In this document: positions 1 through 13,600 of the stretch, piece after piece
Position numbering within the stretch: position 1 is the stretch's first letter
How the letters are laid out: each line of letters opens with the position of its first letter
NCBI GenBank assembly: GCA_000469685.2
Contig: LS997564.1
Span: forward strand, 18,813,615 to 18,877,614
Source: Haemonchus contortus
Taxonomy: Eukaryota > Nematoda > Chromadorea > Rhabditida > Trichostrongylidae
Direction of reading: 5' to 3'
DNA length: 64,000 nt
Made by a program: the position numbers and the translations under genes
The notes under the pieces: model-generated
Database searches by the model: none
Seen by the model: only the letters and a program-made list of their open reading frames with translations
Told to the model about the DNA's origin: nothing

Positions 1-1232
1 ACCTTTGATGAGGAGCAAGAAAAGCGGTCTTGCAGGTAGCCCATCAAAGGGGCCCCACCTTCCAGTTTCAGCAGGCAGACTACTTTTAAATGAGAACAAT
101 CACAGTTATTATCTGCATGAACTTTTGATGAGAATGATATGGCGACCAGTCGACGATGTCGCTTACCACCATAAATCACAAAAACCGTCTGACCCCAATT
201 TTCATGAACGAATGGCAAAGATCAATGGCGCCAGCGCCAATACGTCTACGACCAAAAACGTAGAGGAAAGCCATCGAATTACTCGATGGATCTTTCAGAT
301 TAAGATAGCTTGTAATCGAAGTAATAGGAACTGAGCAATGGAAACGGTCAAGATGAGAGATCTCCAGTTCACCCATCCCATCCATACCAGTTCTCTTGGG
401 ACCTTATAGTGCCTTTCTGAACGCATACTTGGCCAGCATGGCCACTCAAAAGGGCGGTTAATGTATAGGGCAACGTTTTTATCTCTTTGAGCGGTCTCTG
501 GCACCAGTTATTTACCCACGGTATTATTCACCACTGAAAAGTGAGTGGCATCGGCAAAATACAATCCACTTCTATTTCGGACCCAGTGTCTCACCTTCCC
601 AGGCCCATCCTATATAGGTATAAAAGCCCAGAAGATAGAAAATGAACCTATAAGGTAAAATCTATAACAGCATTTTCTGATTCACAAAATATTTCATCGG
701 GAACGGCTCTCGATAGATCAATTTCTGAATTCTTTGGCGGCAGTGGAAGCTCAGTCTCTGATGCTCAGTTCCAGTATCGCGAAAAAAGTCCAAAATCAGA
801 GGGTCGCTCTTCTGGTCTCGGAATTCCCTATAGTCTCAAATCTAGCTGTAGTTACCGAGTTGTTTCTGGAATACAGGATCGTCAAGAAAATTTAGGCATT
901 TTTCGAACCACGCCAACCTAAATTACTTTACGACTGTAACTGTAACGGTATTCGAACACGCTCAGTTGTAAATTTCAATTCGAAAGTGATTGCTTTTGAG
1001 ATCCGGCTTCAGCCAATTACTGAAGCCGATTTCCGAGTTGGAGCGGAGTTTATTACCTTCAAAAGTTCCATCAACTTCCTCTGACCAAACTCAAATAGGC
1101 ACCAGAAGCAAATCTTGCCAAGGACTTCAAAGTCATTCTAATATGAAAGAACAGTTTGAAAACGATCTTTCCAATATTAAAGCTCACTTCCGTGAACACC
1201 GCCAATTTTTCCGACCACCCCAGCTATACTAA
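1..1232 (+). CDS. 3' end of an unrecognised multi-exon gene (partial, tentative)
   Basis: Several plus-strand frames in the first 1.2 kb look like exons. One is open from the window edge to about 330. A second, at about 350-450, reads through PYSAFLNAYLASM and ends at a GTTAATG donor. A short one at 505-539 lies between CACCAG and GTGAGT and reads IYPRYYSPLK. A serine-rich frame runs about 655-900. A last frame at about 1001-1232 ends KAHFREHRQFFRPPQLY followed by TAA. The first two junctions join in phase; the later ones do not join cleanly in my reading. I do not recognise the family and see no catalytic motif. It could be the end of a real gene continuing leftward, or a decayed copy. Any 5' part lies outside the window. 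Confidence 0.35.
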
Positions 1233-1405
1233 TGTTAGCCCTAGGCTTAATCCGTAGGCCGGAACTCGTAGGAAATGCCCGTTTTTATCGACTCAAAGCG
1301 CCAAACCTAGTAGTTTGCTGTAAAGTGTTATAAAACGCAAGTATCGTAAAATCGTCAGAAACCAGTAGAGGAAAGACAGCCTGTAATTACCAATAATAAT
1401 ATATA

Positions 1406-1931
1406 CAGTAGCGCTCAAAAGTCTTCGGTGAAATGGCTCCTCAGCCGGACTTCCCAGTCGTAACTCCTTTCCTACTGGATCTGATCATGCGAAATTTCTA
1501 TATTTGGAGCGTGAGTGTATTGTGAATATTTATCACTATTAACCTGCAATCTGTTCATGTTCCAGATATTCCAAAGGGCATGAACTCAAAATCGACTGAA
1601 AATACAGTTGATGGTCCTTCTAGAATCTCTTTCCTTAGTATCATGTCAAAAGTGTATGAGCGGTAACACCGATCATAATAGATGAGAAAAACGCACATAA
1701 GGTGCGATTAAGTGCTGACGCCAACAACTTTAGTTTTAGCAAAATGTGCTACCGCAACAAGCACCTTACTCTACCTGTGGATATTGCAGCTTTGCAGTGA
1801 AATAGGGTTGGGTAGGGTGAAATATGCTCTAGTTAAACATATCCAAATTTGGCGCAATTTGGTCCACTAAGAGAAAAATTATGAACGAAAGAGCGTCAAA
1901 GCATTTCACCGAACACTTTTGAGCGCTACTG
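1406..1931. mobile_element. Tc1/mariner-type miniature element, copy A
   Basis: The ends are inverted repeats, CAGTAGCGCTCAAAAGT at 1406 and its complement ending at 1931, and the element is flanked on both sides by TA, the usual Tc1/mariner target duplication. It is 526 bp long and has no intact transposase frame. A second copy lies at 28897-29405 with the same termini and matching interior blocks, for example ACTCCTTTCCTACTGGATCT. It is therefore a non-autonomous, internally deleted element mobilised in trans by a Tc1-like transposase. The TA flanks and paired ends are seen directly; the superfamily is inferred from them. Confidence 0.8.
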
Positions 1932-2336
1932 TAGCATAGCATTAATCCTACCTATTCCGCTGTAGCATCAAAGACATTCAAATAAAAACTGTACGAATTA
2001 AGTGGACAACCTAATAAATAGGAGGTAATCCATCTGTTTCTTGAGCAGCCATATTATGTCCTGCCCAGCCAATTGTCATCGTCACCTCTATTGTATTTTT
2101 GAGTGAACACCTTCCAATTACTGTCTTTGTCTCGAAATCTTGTGCGGTCTGCTGAAAAAGTTAGGACCGTTACTAGTAGTGGTTCCAGTTCCTGTAAAGG
2201 AATAGAGAAACAGCCTATTCACCCAAAACACTGGCTCTCATTTGATGCCCTAGGAAAACGCTTCTGATGCCTCTCATAAATCACTGACCATTTATGGTTC
2301 TGTCAGCTAATCGAACTATTATTTAGAATTAAAGTA

Positions 2337-2555
2337 CAAAAATTGTAGTGGCGTACTGAATGCGAATGTGGCCTATACAATGACTTGCGGTGGCCGGCCG
2401 ATGTTCAATTCAGTGGTTTTCATCCTCCCAGATGAGCCTGGCACCAATTAACCGATCTCGAAAGGATGGAAAGCTTGAATGGCCTAGCCGGCTATCGACC
2501 TGGGATTCGAACCCGAACCGTGCGTGTGAGATAGTGTCCGAATAGCGCTTCCAAT
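2337..2555 (-). repeat. tRNA-derived SINE, copy 1 (3' truncated)
   Basis: Minus-strand copy with the B-box-like core GGGATTCGAACCC (read on plus) and the diagnostic body motif ATCCTCCCAGATGAGCCTGG. The 3' tail block is missing. See copy 10 (21142-21425) for the full description of the family. Confidence 0.8.
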
Positions 2556-2662
2556 ACTCATAACTTGTAAAAACACCTTCCTGGATGGACTCGAGGTCCG
2601 AGTATATTGTGCCTTTCACCTTTAGGAGTCCGATGAAGAACACTAAAACCATGTGCGAGAAT

Positions 2663-2869
2663 AAAAATACCAATTATTACATTGTACACCATCACATTGG
2701 TCAAATACGGGACCGAAAGCTTTGTGAATTCTGGGTTTGAATCGTATGCATGGCGCATCTCGCCAAGGATAGAGGCCAATTCAAATAGGTCGATTCTTTT
2801 GCTGTGAACATACATGAAATATGCTATGAACCATGACATTGGCTTAAATCTCAGGAATGGGTTTTTCAT
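2663..2869 (-). other. coding-like minus-strand frame, unknown
   Basis: A minus-strand open frame of about 69 codons reads like protein (SWFIAYFMYVHSKRIDLFEL near the start, a hydrophobic MVYNVIIGIFILAHG near the end). It directly abuts an antisense SINE copy at 2337-2555. I do not recognise it. It may be an exon, a relic, or chance; no clear splice sites frame it. Confidence 0.2.
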
Positions 2870-3813
2870 TGGCGAGTGCCTATTTTCGGGGGGTTTTCAA
2901 CGGTTCGATGCTTCACTTTTCAAGTGCTCAGAATGATTCCATTGTGAGTGGGGGAACGGTTGTCGGCTGCGATAGCCGCTTAGCGGTGGGAGTAAACAAA
3001 ATGTGAACTTTATTGGGAACACTTTTACCATGTCAACAGTCATAGACTCCATAAATCCGCACTCGCCATTGTGTTCTTCCACATCCCTCTCAGAAATTAA
3101 GAATATTTTTTATCTTTTTTGTTGAATTCCCCTTATTAAGGATGATTCTCAACTATTTTCGAATTCACGGTCAATTCCCTTCTTGTTTTCCTTATTATCT
3201 TTTTCTTTGAAAGGAACTTCAGATTCACATTTCTAATTTTGTTACCCTGCTAGATAAAAAATTTATTATCATTCTATCAGTTGCATTATTTAGTTTTATT
3301 TATTTATTCATTCTGACCAGAGATTTTTTTATTTGAGCCACGCAGCCACAAAAAGCAACACGATCCTGAAAAAATAGTGCTCTTTTTTTCAAGAAAATCT
3401 GGAAGGCCATGCTTCAGAAGAGGCTTCGTGGCCCACTCGAACTGGTTTTTTCCTTCCACCCGATCCCTCTTGGAATGATGCCCGCTTCACCTCTCCTGGA
3501 TCGCACAAGAAAGGATACGAATTAATGAGGAAAGGATTTCTGTATCATGACCCACAGACTCAGTATGAATAGGTACATGAGTTATTTCTACTCCATTTCT
3601 TTATAACCTCTATGCTGCTACAATATTATCCCCATCTCTGGTTGAATTCAGCCGTGTAGGTAGTAGGTAGAGCTATCACCGCTTGGATCAGTTCTCGCCA
3701 ATCGATCTTCACTACTTAGGATTAAATCAATCAAATAATCGAACCAATTACTACTTATAACTTAGTACAACAATTATAGGCAAATAGATTTACGTAACAC
3801 TTATTGAGCACAA

Positions 3814-4082
3814 GGATTAAGCCTCTGGCGTTAATCAATCCCGTCTGAGGGATGCGCCCCACATTCAGCTTCCATTCAAAATTGTAGTGGCGTGATGAAT
3901 GCGGATGTGGCCCACACAATGACTTTGGGTGGCCGACCAGCGTACAAGTCAGCGCTTTTATCCTCTCAGACAAGTTAAGTACCAATGAATAGACCCGGAA
4001 TGGTGGAAGGCGTATGGATTCCGGGATTCGAACCCGTGACCATACGTGTGTGATAATGCACCTCTTGCCTCTGTATCACCCT
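3814..4082 (-). repeat. tRNA-derived SINE, copy 2
   Basis: Nearly complete minus-strand copy. It starts with the tail block GGCGTTAATCAATCCCGTCT and ends with the tRNA-like head (GGGATTCGAACCCGTGACCA). Confidence 0.85.
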
Positions 4083-4894
4083 AACCCTCAGTAGAATGAT
4101 AAAAACATCAATTTGAAAACCACTTGGTATCCAAAACACTGTCCGAGACATCTCTCTGACTGCTGATGAAAGCCGAATGCTTTGCGCATAGCAAAAAAAC
4201 GGCGGATGACTTATCCCTTTCCCATTTCAATTAGTGTCAAAATTCTCGTCAAAAGCGGCAAACTCGGAAGCAAAGAAGACGGCTAACGTCGATTTCGAAC
4301 ACTTCTAAAACCAGTCAGACGACAGCGAACCTCTATTGAACGGATCCACTTCAAGACTTTCAATCTCGAAATCTCGCCCGATTTTTTATCCTTATACAAT
4401 CACCGATTCCTTGTGTGTACGCTGGCCGGACAGCATTCTTCAAACCGCTTTGGTATAAGCGCTCTCATCCTTTCATTCTCCTTTAGAACTCACTCTTGTC
4501 CTTCATTTCGGCAGCTATTCATACTCTACTAACTCTTAGCGAATGGAACACATCCTTCCTTGATCTTTACCAATTCATAAAATTACGTTCCACTGACGTT
4601 CGGCTTTCCCTCAAGCCAAAACTCCGTCTTCATTTGGCTTCCTTCCGCCAAATCTTTGGAGATATCTGATCACCATAAGCGTCCGAAGTAGGCTCACTGC
4701 CCTTTTTCGATATTCGGGCTCTTCCTTCATCATTGGGCTCTTCTGCGATCTGGAGAGGGATACTCCATGAAGGGATGCCAATGTTCAAGCAACTGTTTTT
4801 ATCAGCCGGGTTTCTCAAATTTTGTTCAATTTTTGTACAGTTTATTTTTTAATTGTATTTTTCTATTTTCGCATATTCTTATATGATTCTTCGA

Positions 4895-5103
4895 GGGTGG
4901 AGGAGGTGTAGTGGCATGTGGGCGCTGTCACAACTGCATAGCCAAGGGATTAAATCCTAGATTGATCCTCGCCGAGATCAATGGAGCCTTCAATTCCTTC
5001 CGAGTCAGTTAATGCTTCCATTCTCGTGCGCACTGTATAGGCAACATACGCATTCAAATCACCACTACGATCCTGAGTGGAAGTCTGATGAGGGAGCTCC
5101 CCA
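4895..5103 (+). repeat. tRNA-derived SINE, copy 3 (degenerate)
   Basis: The head GGAGGTGTAGTGGCATGTGG and the body segment ACTGTATAGGCAACATACGC are recognisable; the middle segment is missing. Confidence 0.65.
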
Positions 5104-5685
5104 AAACGGAAATGATCAGAGTAAAATGACTTTACCCTTTCGTACACTTCTATAGTTTTCCCGTACCGCCTCACTATACCCATTCTAAAAAGCTTTTTGA
5201 TACCATTTTTCCATATTTCAAATACTAAGTATAGAAATAAATAAGAACCCCTTCTTGTTTTCGAATAGATTCTTTCGAACTGTAACGGTATTCCCACGGA
5301 AGTCCACCACTTGCCTTCCTGTGCCACCCCCGGTATCATATTTCGCTCCACTAAAGTAATCACACCACTCTTCGATCCATTCCTTTCTATACCAATTTCG
5401 TTTCTCTACATTCCCAATGAACTATGGAGCCAAATCCTGCTGAGATTCATCAGTACTTGTTGAATTTAGACCTTTTTGACTCTTGTCTCGGCATCTCGCG
5501 GAGGACCCCAAATCTAGTAGCTTTTTTCCCCGAATTTCAATGATGAAATCGTAATGATTACTAGATATACCTAAGCCTATGAGTGAGCCTGGGGGCTAAG
5601 TTCCGCTAGGAAAAACGCACTCCATACGTGGAGTTTATGAACCCATAACCTTTTATGACTTGTACTTTTTGCGAATAACGAAGAT

Positions 5686-5975
5686 AGAGTGGTGCAGTGG
5701 CGAGTGGCGCACTATTCCACGCGCACAGGTCATGGGTTTGAATTCCGTGAGATCGATGTCCGCCCAAACCAACTGAGCCCTTTATCAATTCAGATTGTTT
5801 AATTGGTACCAGACCCGTCTGGGAGGATAAAATCACTGATTTGTACATCGGCCGTATATCGTAAGTCACTGTATAGGCCGCATAACCATTCAATACGCCT
5901 TTAAGATTCGGAATGGAAATCGAATGCGGAGCTCATCCCTCAGACGAGATCGATTACGTTTCAAAACCTTATCTT
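5686..5975 (+). repeat. tRNA-derived SINE, copy 4
   Basis: Full-length plus-strand copy with head (GTGGTGCAGTGGCGAGTGGC), B-box region GGGTTTGAATTCC, body CGTCTGGGAGGATAAAATCA and tail CATCCCTCAGACGAGATCGA. Confidence 0.85.
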
Positions 5976-7225
5976 TCATCCTTTTAGCCTCTGATGATTA
6001 CAAGAGCCTACTACAATTTGAAAAAATGGACAAGGTTTTCTCGCAGTCAAAGTTCTCATCTCGCAGGAAATTTCACTGGCACCCCTTCTCTCCCTCCTTT
6101 ATCTGTTCACAGTTTACGAACTCCTCATGTCTTTAGGTTCTTAAAAGGTCTTCTCCTTCAAAAAGTATTGGGTTAAACCCTTCGTAACCTCTGACTTATT
6201 TTCTGACTAGGTCATTCGAATGACGAAATCGCCTCATTCAACATAAGATCTTTTAAGAGTAAACAAACGTTCACTTTGATCGGTGTCAACGTCGTTACGA
6301 TTTATAGGCGTATTTCGATCAAGAGAAAAAGTGAAGGCAAATTACCTCTGACCTCAACCTCGAAAAAGCACAACCAGCGTCAAGGGCAAATGAAGAAAAA
6401 GCTTCTCGAGTTAACTGATCGGTTCAGCAGATTGTCCGTGGAGATGGAGTTTCTTTAGCACCGACACCAGACCCTCTTGTTGTCGTAAAAAGTCCACCTA
6501 TACGACTTTTCCATGGAGAACCACGCTTCTGGTTCACTTGCTGGTTTCTCGACTATCTTAGCAGAATACATCATCAGCTAGTCGCCAGAGGCTGGGCTTG
6601 GATAGAAATGTTCCGACTTCTGCTCTCCGGCATTCTGGAAGTGAAGGAGAACTGGTCGTAGAGCAAGAATTTTTCGGAAAATATTATATGGAGCTCGCCC
6701 ACAACTGGCCAATACTGTGAGATTAAGATAGATGGAGTTTGGGATCCGAAAAAAATCGGGTAAAAAAAGAAGCCAGAAATATTTCATAAAGCTAAGAAGT
6801 CAAGTCATCACTAAGGTATGAAAAATGCTCCAATACAAAGGGCAAAATTCTATGAAGCTCTCCCTTGCTTTCAGTTTTTTCTTTTGTTTCATTGGTTCCT
6901 CACAGAATTCCGCAATTTTGAACCGCGAACCTCCTCCCCTCCCTCTCCCCCGACCCTGAGCTGCCGTCACGCGGTTCAGGTCAATCCCTCGAAGGAACCT
7001 TGTACCAAACGGACATATAAGTCCCTCGAGTTTCTCAATTTGTATTTATTGGTCTAGAAAGGGATAAACATTTTCTAGATATTATTCTCTTGCCAGGACT
7101 GTCAGTAGAAAAAATATGCGTTACCTGTGAAATAAATGGGCAATCATCCGTAAACTCGTGGGGCTACGCATCTTAATGGGGATACTCATTCAAGTTTATT
7201 TATTTCTTCATGCAACAGAGCCAAA

Positions 7226-7262
7226 ACAAACAAACAACTGTATAGGCCACACCAGCATTCAA
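7226..7262 (+). repeat. SINE body fragment, copy 5
   Basis: Short fragment with CAACTGTATAGGCCACACCA then GCATTCAAAACGC, matching the middle-to-late part of the SINE body. Confidence 0.45.
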
Positions 7263-9065
7263 AACGCTTATATCTGTCCCCAGGCTTCGTTCTGGGAATA
7301 AACCACGGATCGAGTCTTTGCCACTCAATCTTCTCAAGAACTGCACCAGGGTGATTGAGTGACTTGAAAAATTGCTGATCTCTGCGTGGAAAAGCTCCGG
7401 CAAGTTGAACACGGTCTTGCGCTTCTGAAGGGAGATCGCACATGTGGCGCTACCACCCAGGAGCTGTCTCAAATTGACAGACCTATTTACTTCTCGACAT
7501 AGTGCTACAAGCATTTTCGTTCGCTTGTCACGATATATTCTTTCTTTATTTTTGTTTTCAATTTATTAAAATTAGAATTTCATTCCCATTTTCTATGGGT
7601 GCTATTTAAGAATTCTTCTTTTCTCGCTCTCTTTTGTTTGGTCATGGTAACTCAAAACTACAATCTCTTAGTAATCGTACTGTTAGGTTTTTTGCTCTGA
7701 CCCTTCGAAGAGGAAACCAGTTGGAGTGTAAAATAGGTAAAATACATAGTGCAGGTGCTATGAACTAACCAATTCGTTTTTCCCAGAGAGCTCCAGAAAG
7801 CACTTGATTATGGTTAACACGGGCTTTACGATCGTTCGTACTGGGGGGTGGGGATATTTCAAACTTAGCCAGATAGATTTCCCAGCCTTTCAGCTCCGCT
7901 AGAAAAATTTTGAAGGTTTTGACAGCCTTCCTGCCCACACTTATGGTTTCATCTCACCCACTGTGATCTGATCTGGCCTTTCGTTCCACATTATGGCAAA
8001 CTTTATGCTACTAATACGAATATAACAAGATTCGATGGAACCGCACCTCCCCAGTATACGGAGATTAGTGATTATGCCTTTTTTAGGCAACACTAATAAC
8101 GCATTCAGTTGACTAATTGTTTCAAGCAGCAGACGAAGAATCTATGATATGAAAAATGCTTCTATAATTTTCTCGAAACCAATTGCTTCAACGAAATATC
8201 CTTGAAAGTTTTTACAACAAGTAGAATCTTCTCATCGTCTTTACTGCACCTTTTTTGTCGAGTCATTTGCCATTAATCTTTCTCGCTTAGTTCACCGCAT
8301 GAAGGTTGCACCGCTCCGCCGGTCAAACAGCGTTTCTTTGGGAAATAGATGGCGACGCAATGGCTAGAGATATAACTTCTTATAAACACTTCATCGTCGG
8401 GACAATTCACTTTTAGCTCCGACTCTTAGCAAAACCTGCCATTTCTTCAAGGTCACTGAGATGGCACGAATGAAGATAGAATACTAGAACTTTTGACTAC
8501 CCCTCAGGAACCCCTCGGAAAAATTTTTCTGAAGACCTATATATAACTTATTCCCCAACCCTTCAGTAAAGGTGAGCGAAAAGAAGTGCCCAACTCTGTT
8601 ACGATGCGCACTGTACCCATTCTCACTCCGAATCGCAGCAGTATTGCCATGCATATTTGCGGATTGTGGAGGTGTGTACAGCCAACCTTTTCCCCTACCT
8701 CTACGCAGAACACGACTCATAGAATCAAACTTGAAACAACCGAGATCGGTCGTGCTCCCTTCCGTAATCCGTAACCAGTAGCAGATCGGTCCGGGCGAAC
8801 AAGAGCCTGGGCCGATACAGCTACATATATACTTTGTTTCTAGCATCAATTTACGTGAAAGAAATAACGGCATCAATGACCTAAAGCTGAAAAAACTAGT
8901 ACAAAAATATTAATTCAAATATAAAATCATAGTTCTCACCATAAAAAACTTCTAGACTTTTATAAAATTTTCCCACTGTACCAAATAAGCACTGACCCAT
9001 GCAAGACCAGGTTTAGGCGGAATACCGCTTATGCGTCACTAGGCGTCGATGCTATGTGGAACTTG

Positions 9066-9115
9066 AAAGCGTGGGCGCATCCCATAAACGGGATTCTGAT
9101 TGATGCCAGAAACTT
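9066..9115 (+). repeat. SINE tail fragment, copy 6
   Basis: Contains GCGCATCCCATAAACGGGAT followed by TGATTGATGCC, a diverged version of the SINE 3' tail. Confidence 0.5.
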
Positions 9116-10317
9116 TATTTTGTATTGGTTCTTTACGCTTTCTTCTGTGCCTTCCGAGAACGGGCCAATAAAAAAATTTATCACCCAGACAAGTTCCCAA
9201 ATAAATCTCGCCGATATGGAAGGTCTCATCGCCCATTCACTTCTTCCGGACTGGTATTATCTTAAACTAGTAAGTGAATGGAATTTGGTTCCGTAATCTC
9301 ATTTCGTCGCTTTTGAGGTTTGCGCTTCAAAACGTTGATGGCCCGAATGCGATAGAGTTACATTGTGAGCTGGGATCTCAAGGACAATCAAGCGCTTTAC
9401 AAACCTGTTATCCTTCCGTGCTCGTTAAGTCCCCGATTCGGGAATCTGAGAAGAACTTCCTAGGAAATCGAAGAATATTCTATTTAGGACCCATTAATCA
9501 GTTCTGAGGGTGTGTCAGTGCCAAGCGGACTGGTACCGTCGGCCCCCGTGTTGCATGGGTGATGCTTATGGCCCTAAATATGACAATGATGAGGTGTTGA
9601 GCGGCACAACACGGTGGACGGGTGGATGGATGAGGGGTAGCGAAGGCGGGTTTCGGCACCAGAGCCAGTTGTGATGCAATCCGCCCATCTCAGCCGTCTC
9701 TATTCCATAGATACACAAGACCAGGCTAAGTGGCTCGTCGTAAGTTTTCTTTGTAGCTAGTTCACTTCCACGCCGAACATTCAAGCATTGTCCTTCCTAA
9801 TTGCCACTTGTGTATATCATCATGAAGATCTTCCATTCTCTCAAGTAGCGTGACATCCTACATCATAAGATAACTAGACATCCATGTATATTACATTCAT
9901 ATGGTCCCACCTCCCAGGCATCTCTTCTGTCGAGCTGAATTTTTCGAAGTTTCCCTTTGTGTATCATACGATACACCATCAGAGTTATAGTTTTTTTTAG
10001 ATATTTTCGAAATTTAGGTTTGAAAATCTAATTAATTGGCATGGTTGGCTTAGTCTTATCTTGAAGGTTAACTTGGTCTCTGTCTTGAACCCTTAATTTC
10101 ATCAGCAAGTCATGCCAAACATTAAAGGGTCCACTGCCTATGAAATCCAGCACTAAGCAACACATCACATCATCGTTAGTTCATCTCAGGTTCTACTGAA
10201 GGAAGTAGAAGTATTCCTAGTCATTCATTCCTATAAGGCACACGCCCACGCATCTACATGGAGATAGAACTGTCGATGCAGTTGGATGCCTTATAGTGTT
10301 ACCCAAAGACTACCCAA

Positions 10318-10512
10318 AGATGTGCGAGCTAGTCACCCAGTGGTAAAAGTCCGCGCTCTGTCTTTCCGGACGGGTCTGGTACTGGTAACCTACCTTGAAA
10401 GGATTTGAAGCGCCATCAGCCAGTGGCATCAGCCGCCAGCATCGATCTGGGATCTGAATCTGGACTACACGGGTGGTAGGGCGCCACTTGGCACTCGTAC
10501 ATCTCTGCTCCT
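10318..10512 (-). repeat. tRNA-derived SINE, copy 7 (degenerate)
   Basis: Diverged minus-strand copy. ATCGATCTGGGATCTGAATC and the flanking GGGCGCCACTTGGCACT correspond to the B-box and A-box sides of the head. Confidence 0.55.
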
Positions 10513-10689
10513 TCAGTTTGATAAGTCCCATAGATTCGCAAATCTTCAGTCTCATAAATCAAACAGCATCCCTTCCAGAATGCCACTCAATGAAGAGCTC
10601 ATCCTCTCCCTCAATTTCTTTCCTAGACAGTCAACTGAAGAGAATGCCTTCTTACTTCCATGATCCTAATATTGTTTATAAACATTTTT

Positions 10690-13600
10690 AGCTGAAGATC
10701 TTCTCAAGAGTTCGGATAGCATTGACAAACTTATGGCCTTTTTCTAACTATGTGAAATTCTTTGTGGCACTATTAATATCTCCAATGATACTCCGTTGAT
10801 GATGCTTCGTGCTTCTCACCGTTTTGAGACGAGAAAAAGGGTCCAAGATGCACTCTTTAACTATTCCGAGCTGCACTGTCACCGCTATCAGTGCTTTCAG
10901 AGCGAGTCCACCATTTTGATACTTAATGATACACTTTTCCCAACTATCGTACAGCCAACAGAACCACCCATACTCCATGAAAAATAAGTAGTTCATAAGG
11001 TAATTATTGCGAATGTCGTATGTTCTAATTGTAAGACGGAGGTGTGGTGAGTGGCAGGTGAAGAATTATCACCTACGCACGATCACGGGTTCGAATCCGG
11101 GAATGCTATCCGCCCTGACCAACCGAGCCTTCCATCCCTCCAGAGGAGGTTAATTGGTGCCAGACTCGTCTGGGAGGATAAAAGCATTTACTTGCACATT
11201 GGCTGACATAGGTACGGTGATTCCTGTCGAGATTGTGACGCCTGGCTGTTTCTGTACATAAAGGGCTTACCGCACCCTGACGCTGAATTTTCTCCATGCT
11301 GCGGTTCATAAAAACCCCAGGGGCTTCACCTACTCACTTTCATTTTCTTAGAAAATATTGGGAAAAAAGTTTTCGGCCAACTTTGAACCTAACTATGCCA
11401 GCTCAGAAAACGACTTGAAGAAGAGAAAAGGTGTTGCAATTTCGAACCCCTTTCTGATTCGAGGAAATTTTATTGTTTGTATTGAATTCGCTAAAAAATA
11501 TAGGGAAAAGTTCAAGTTGCTCCCAACAATAACCACGCGAGTTAGTGCGTACGGGTTCTTCTGACCAACAGCCTGCTGAGGCCAGCCAATTTTGAGACGA
11601 TTACAAATTCGGTCTTCCCTCATAAGATGGTTGGCTAAGTGTGAAGCTATCCGTTTAAGACCTGGTTTCGTCGCCAGTCGACTTCGCAGATGACGGTGAA
11701 CTTCTGACAGCCTCTATTTATTCTTATGCAATAGAACCCTTACCTTACATGATTCTCAACTACAGGGTTTACTTTCAAACTCTGTGGTCACCCGAACATC
11801 TGCTCATTTGGCAGTAAGGGAGGAACCAGCTGTCTGGTCGGGTCGTAGGAAGGTCAAGGCCTAGGAGACCATTCAAAATACATCATGATTTCAGTTTCAA
11901 ATCTTTCTCAATTTGAATTTTTGTCAACAACTGTGTCTTTTGTAAGCTGTTTCTCGAGGAACTGCCGATGGAAGAAGCTGATAGCCGCTTTGAAGGGAAA
12001 AAGTGTCGCCAAAACCGCACCGCCCAATCGCCGATTATTGCCTAAGCAAATCCGACAGTTTCCCGAGTCTTCGATCATCGTATTAGATACATCCATGCGC
12101 AGCATTGTCGATAGCGCAAGACCGCTGATGAAAAATAGCTAACCCTGTCTCTGATCTCGATTGCGCGTTCCCAGCGTCTTGCGCGAAAAGCGCGCTTGCG
12201 TAAAAAAGCGCAAAGCTAGAACAAAGGCTGAAGTCTTTTTGGATGCATCAGCTGGTCATGTTCTAAATATTGAGAACCCTAACAGCTAGCCACCTTCCCT
12301 ATGAATCTGGATAATGCCGTGGGAGAGTCCACTGGAGGCCTCGTAAACGAGGACATCTTTCCCACAGAGCTAGAGCGTTTGAATGTGGAAGTATCCAGGC
12401 GGTGATATAGGACCACTAACAGCAAATGGGTCCTCCTACTGGGCGCGGAGTGGGCACATAAATTGTTCCCATGGAGTTAAAGAGTTGGAATTCGCATGGG
12501 ATACAAGTGGCAGGATCATAGCAATGATGGGAAGTGGCAGGTGTAGACCCCGTGGGTTAGGGAGGAGGAAATTCGAAAGCAAAAATCGACCATCCTATCC
12601 GAAAGTTTTTCCAGATTATGCACCGCCATTCTCTTCGTCTATATAGCGTTTTCCTGGGCTGAGATTCGTGCTGTAGAGATATGTAATGCCCCTAAAACCG
12701 ATCTGTTATATCGATCTGTTGTGGAATTCACCGATCAGTCGCACTATTCTGATGGCGTTGAAGAGATGTGAAGGGAGTGTAGCTGTGAACATAGGGGCCG
12801 ATAATGGTAACAAAGTCTGAGTCTGTATTACTGTACTACCCGGTATGGCGCTGCTACTTACTCCCCTGTTCGGTAAGGAAAGGAAGTGGAAGTAATGATT
12901 AGGCTTGAGTGATGAGACAATACGACTTCCATTTCACCGGAGTAAACCCATCTCGAAAGGATGCTAGAGAATTAGCTTTTGATTGCTAAGTTAGTATCTA
13001 GGGCCTTAATAAGGGTACTGTGGGCGACCACGACTCAAAGCAGATTAGCTCTAGAGCTCTAGAAGCTACTCAATCCGAGCTCTTAGTAGCTATGAGACTG
13101 TAAAAAAATCACTTGAAACCTCGAGACGTTTCCTTCGGAATAACAAAACCAGAAATATTCTAGAAGTTACATCATGCACCGTAATGTACCGGAGTCATTT
13201 CAGATATGATCCCCTTTTTGTTTGAGTATCTTTTAATGTTGAAGGTTTATTCTTTTAAATTTCTCTACGAATATAATAATATCAAGCGTAATATGAAAAC
13301 CATTAATATTTTCGGACATCAAACCCGGATCGGTCTTCAAAAGTCTTCAAGGATTTTGGTGGGAGGACGGGTATATTTTCGTAGCGAACCAGTATCACAC
13401 GCATAGTTCGAAGACCAGACCTCGCACTGAAACCCGTACAACTCACAAATGCTACTAATTCGTGATCAAACGACGGTTTGTCATAACTTGTGCTCAAGTT
13501 TCAATTAAGTTGACAACAATATCATCGGAAAGTCCTAGATATTGAGGAGCCAGATGAACGATGCATTGACGACTTTCTCAATTTTTCTTCTTTACTTTCA

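Larger units (their letters stand above)
1233..10500. other. gene-poor, repeat-rich stretch
   Basis: Apart from the miniature transposon at 1406-1931 and SINE copies listed separately, I see no supportable gene here. Open frames up to 137 codons occur, but those at 4950-5363, 5606-5893 and 7186-7443 run partly through antisense SINE sequence. The one at 8484-8876 has no recognisable motif and no splice context. The frame at 2663-2869 is noted separately. Confidence 0.6.

Noticed and set aside
4950..5363. 137-codon minus-strand open frame
   Set aside because: Its second half is antisense SINE sequence and the first half has no recognisable features.
8484..8876. 130-codon minus-strand open frame
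   Set aside because: Overlapping frames of similar quality exist on the other strand, and there is no motif or splice context.
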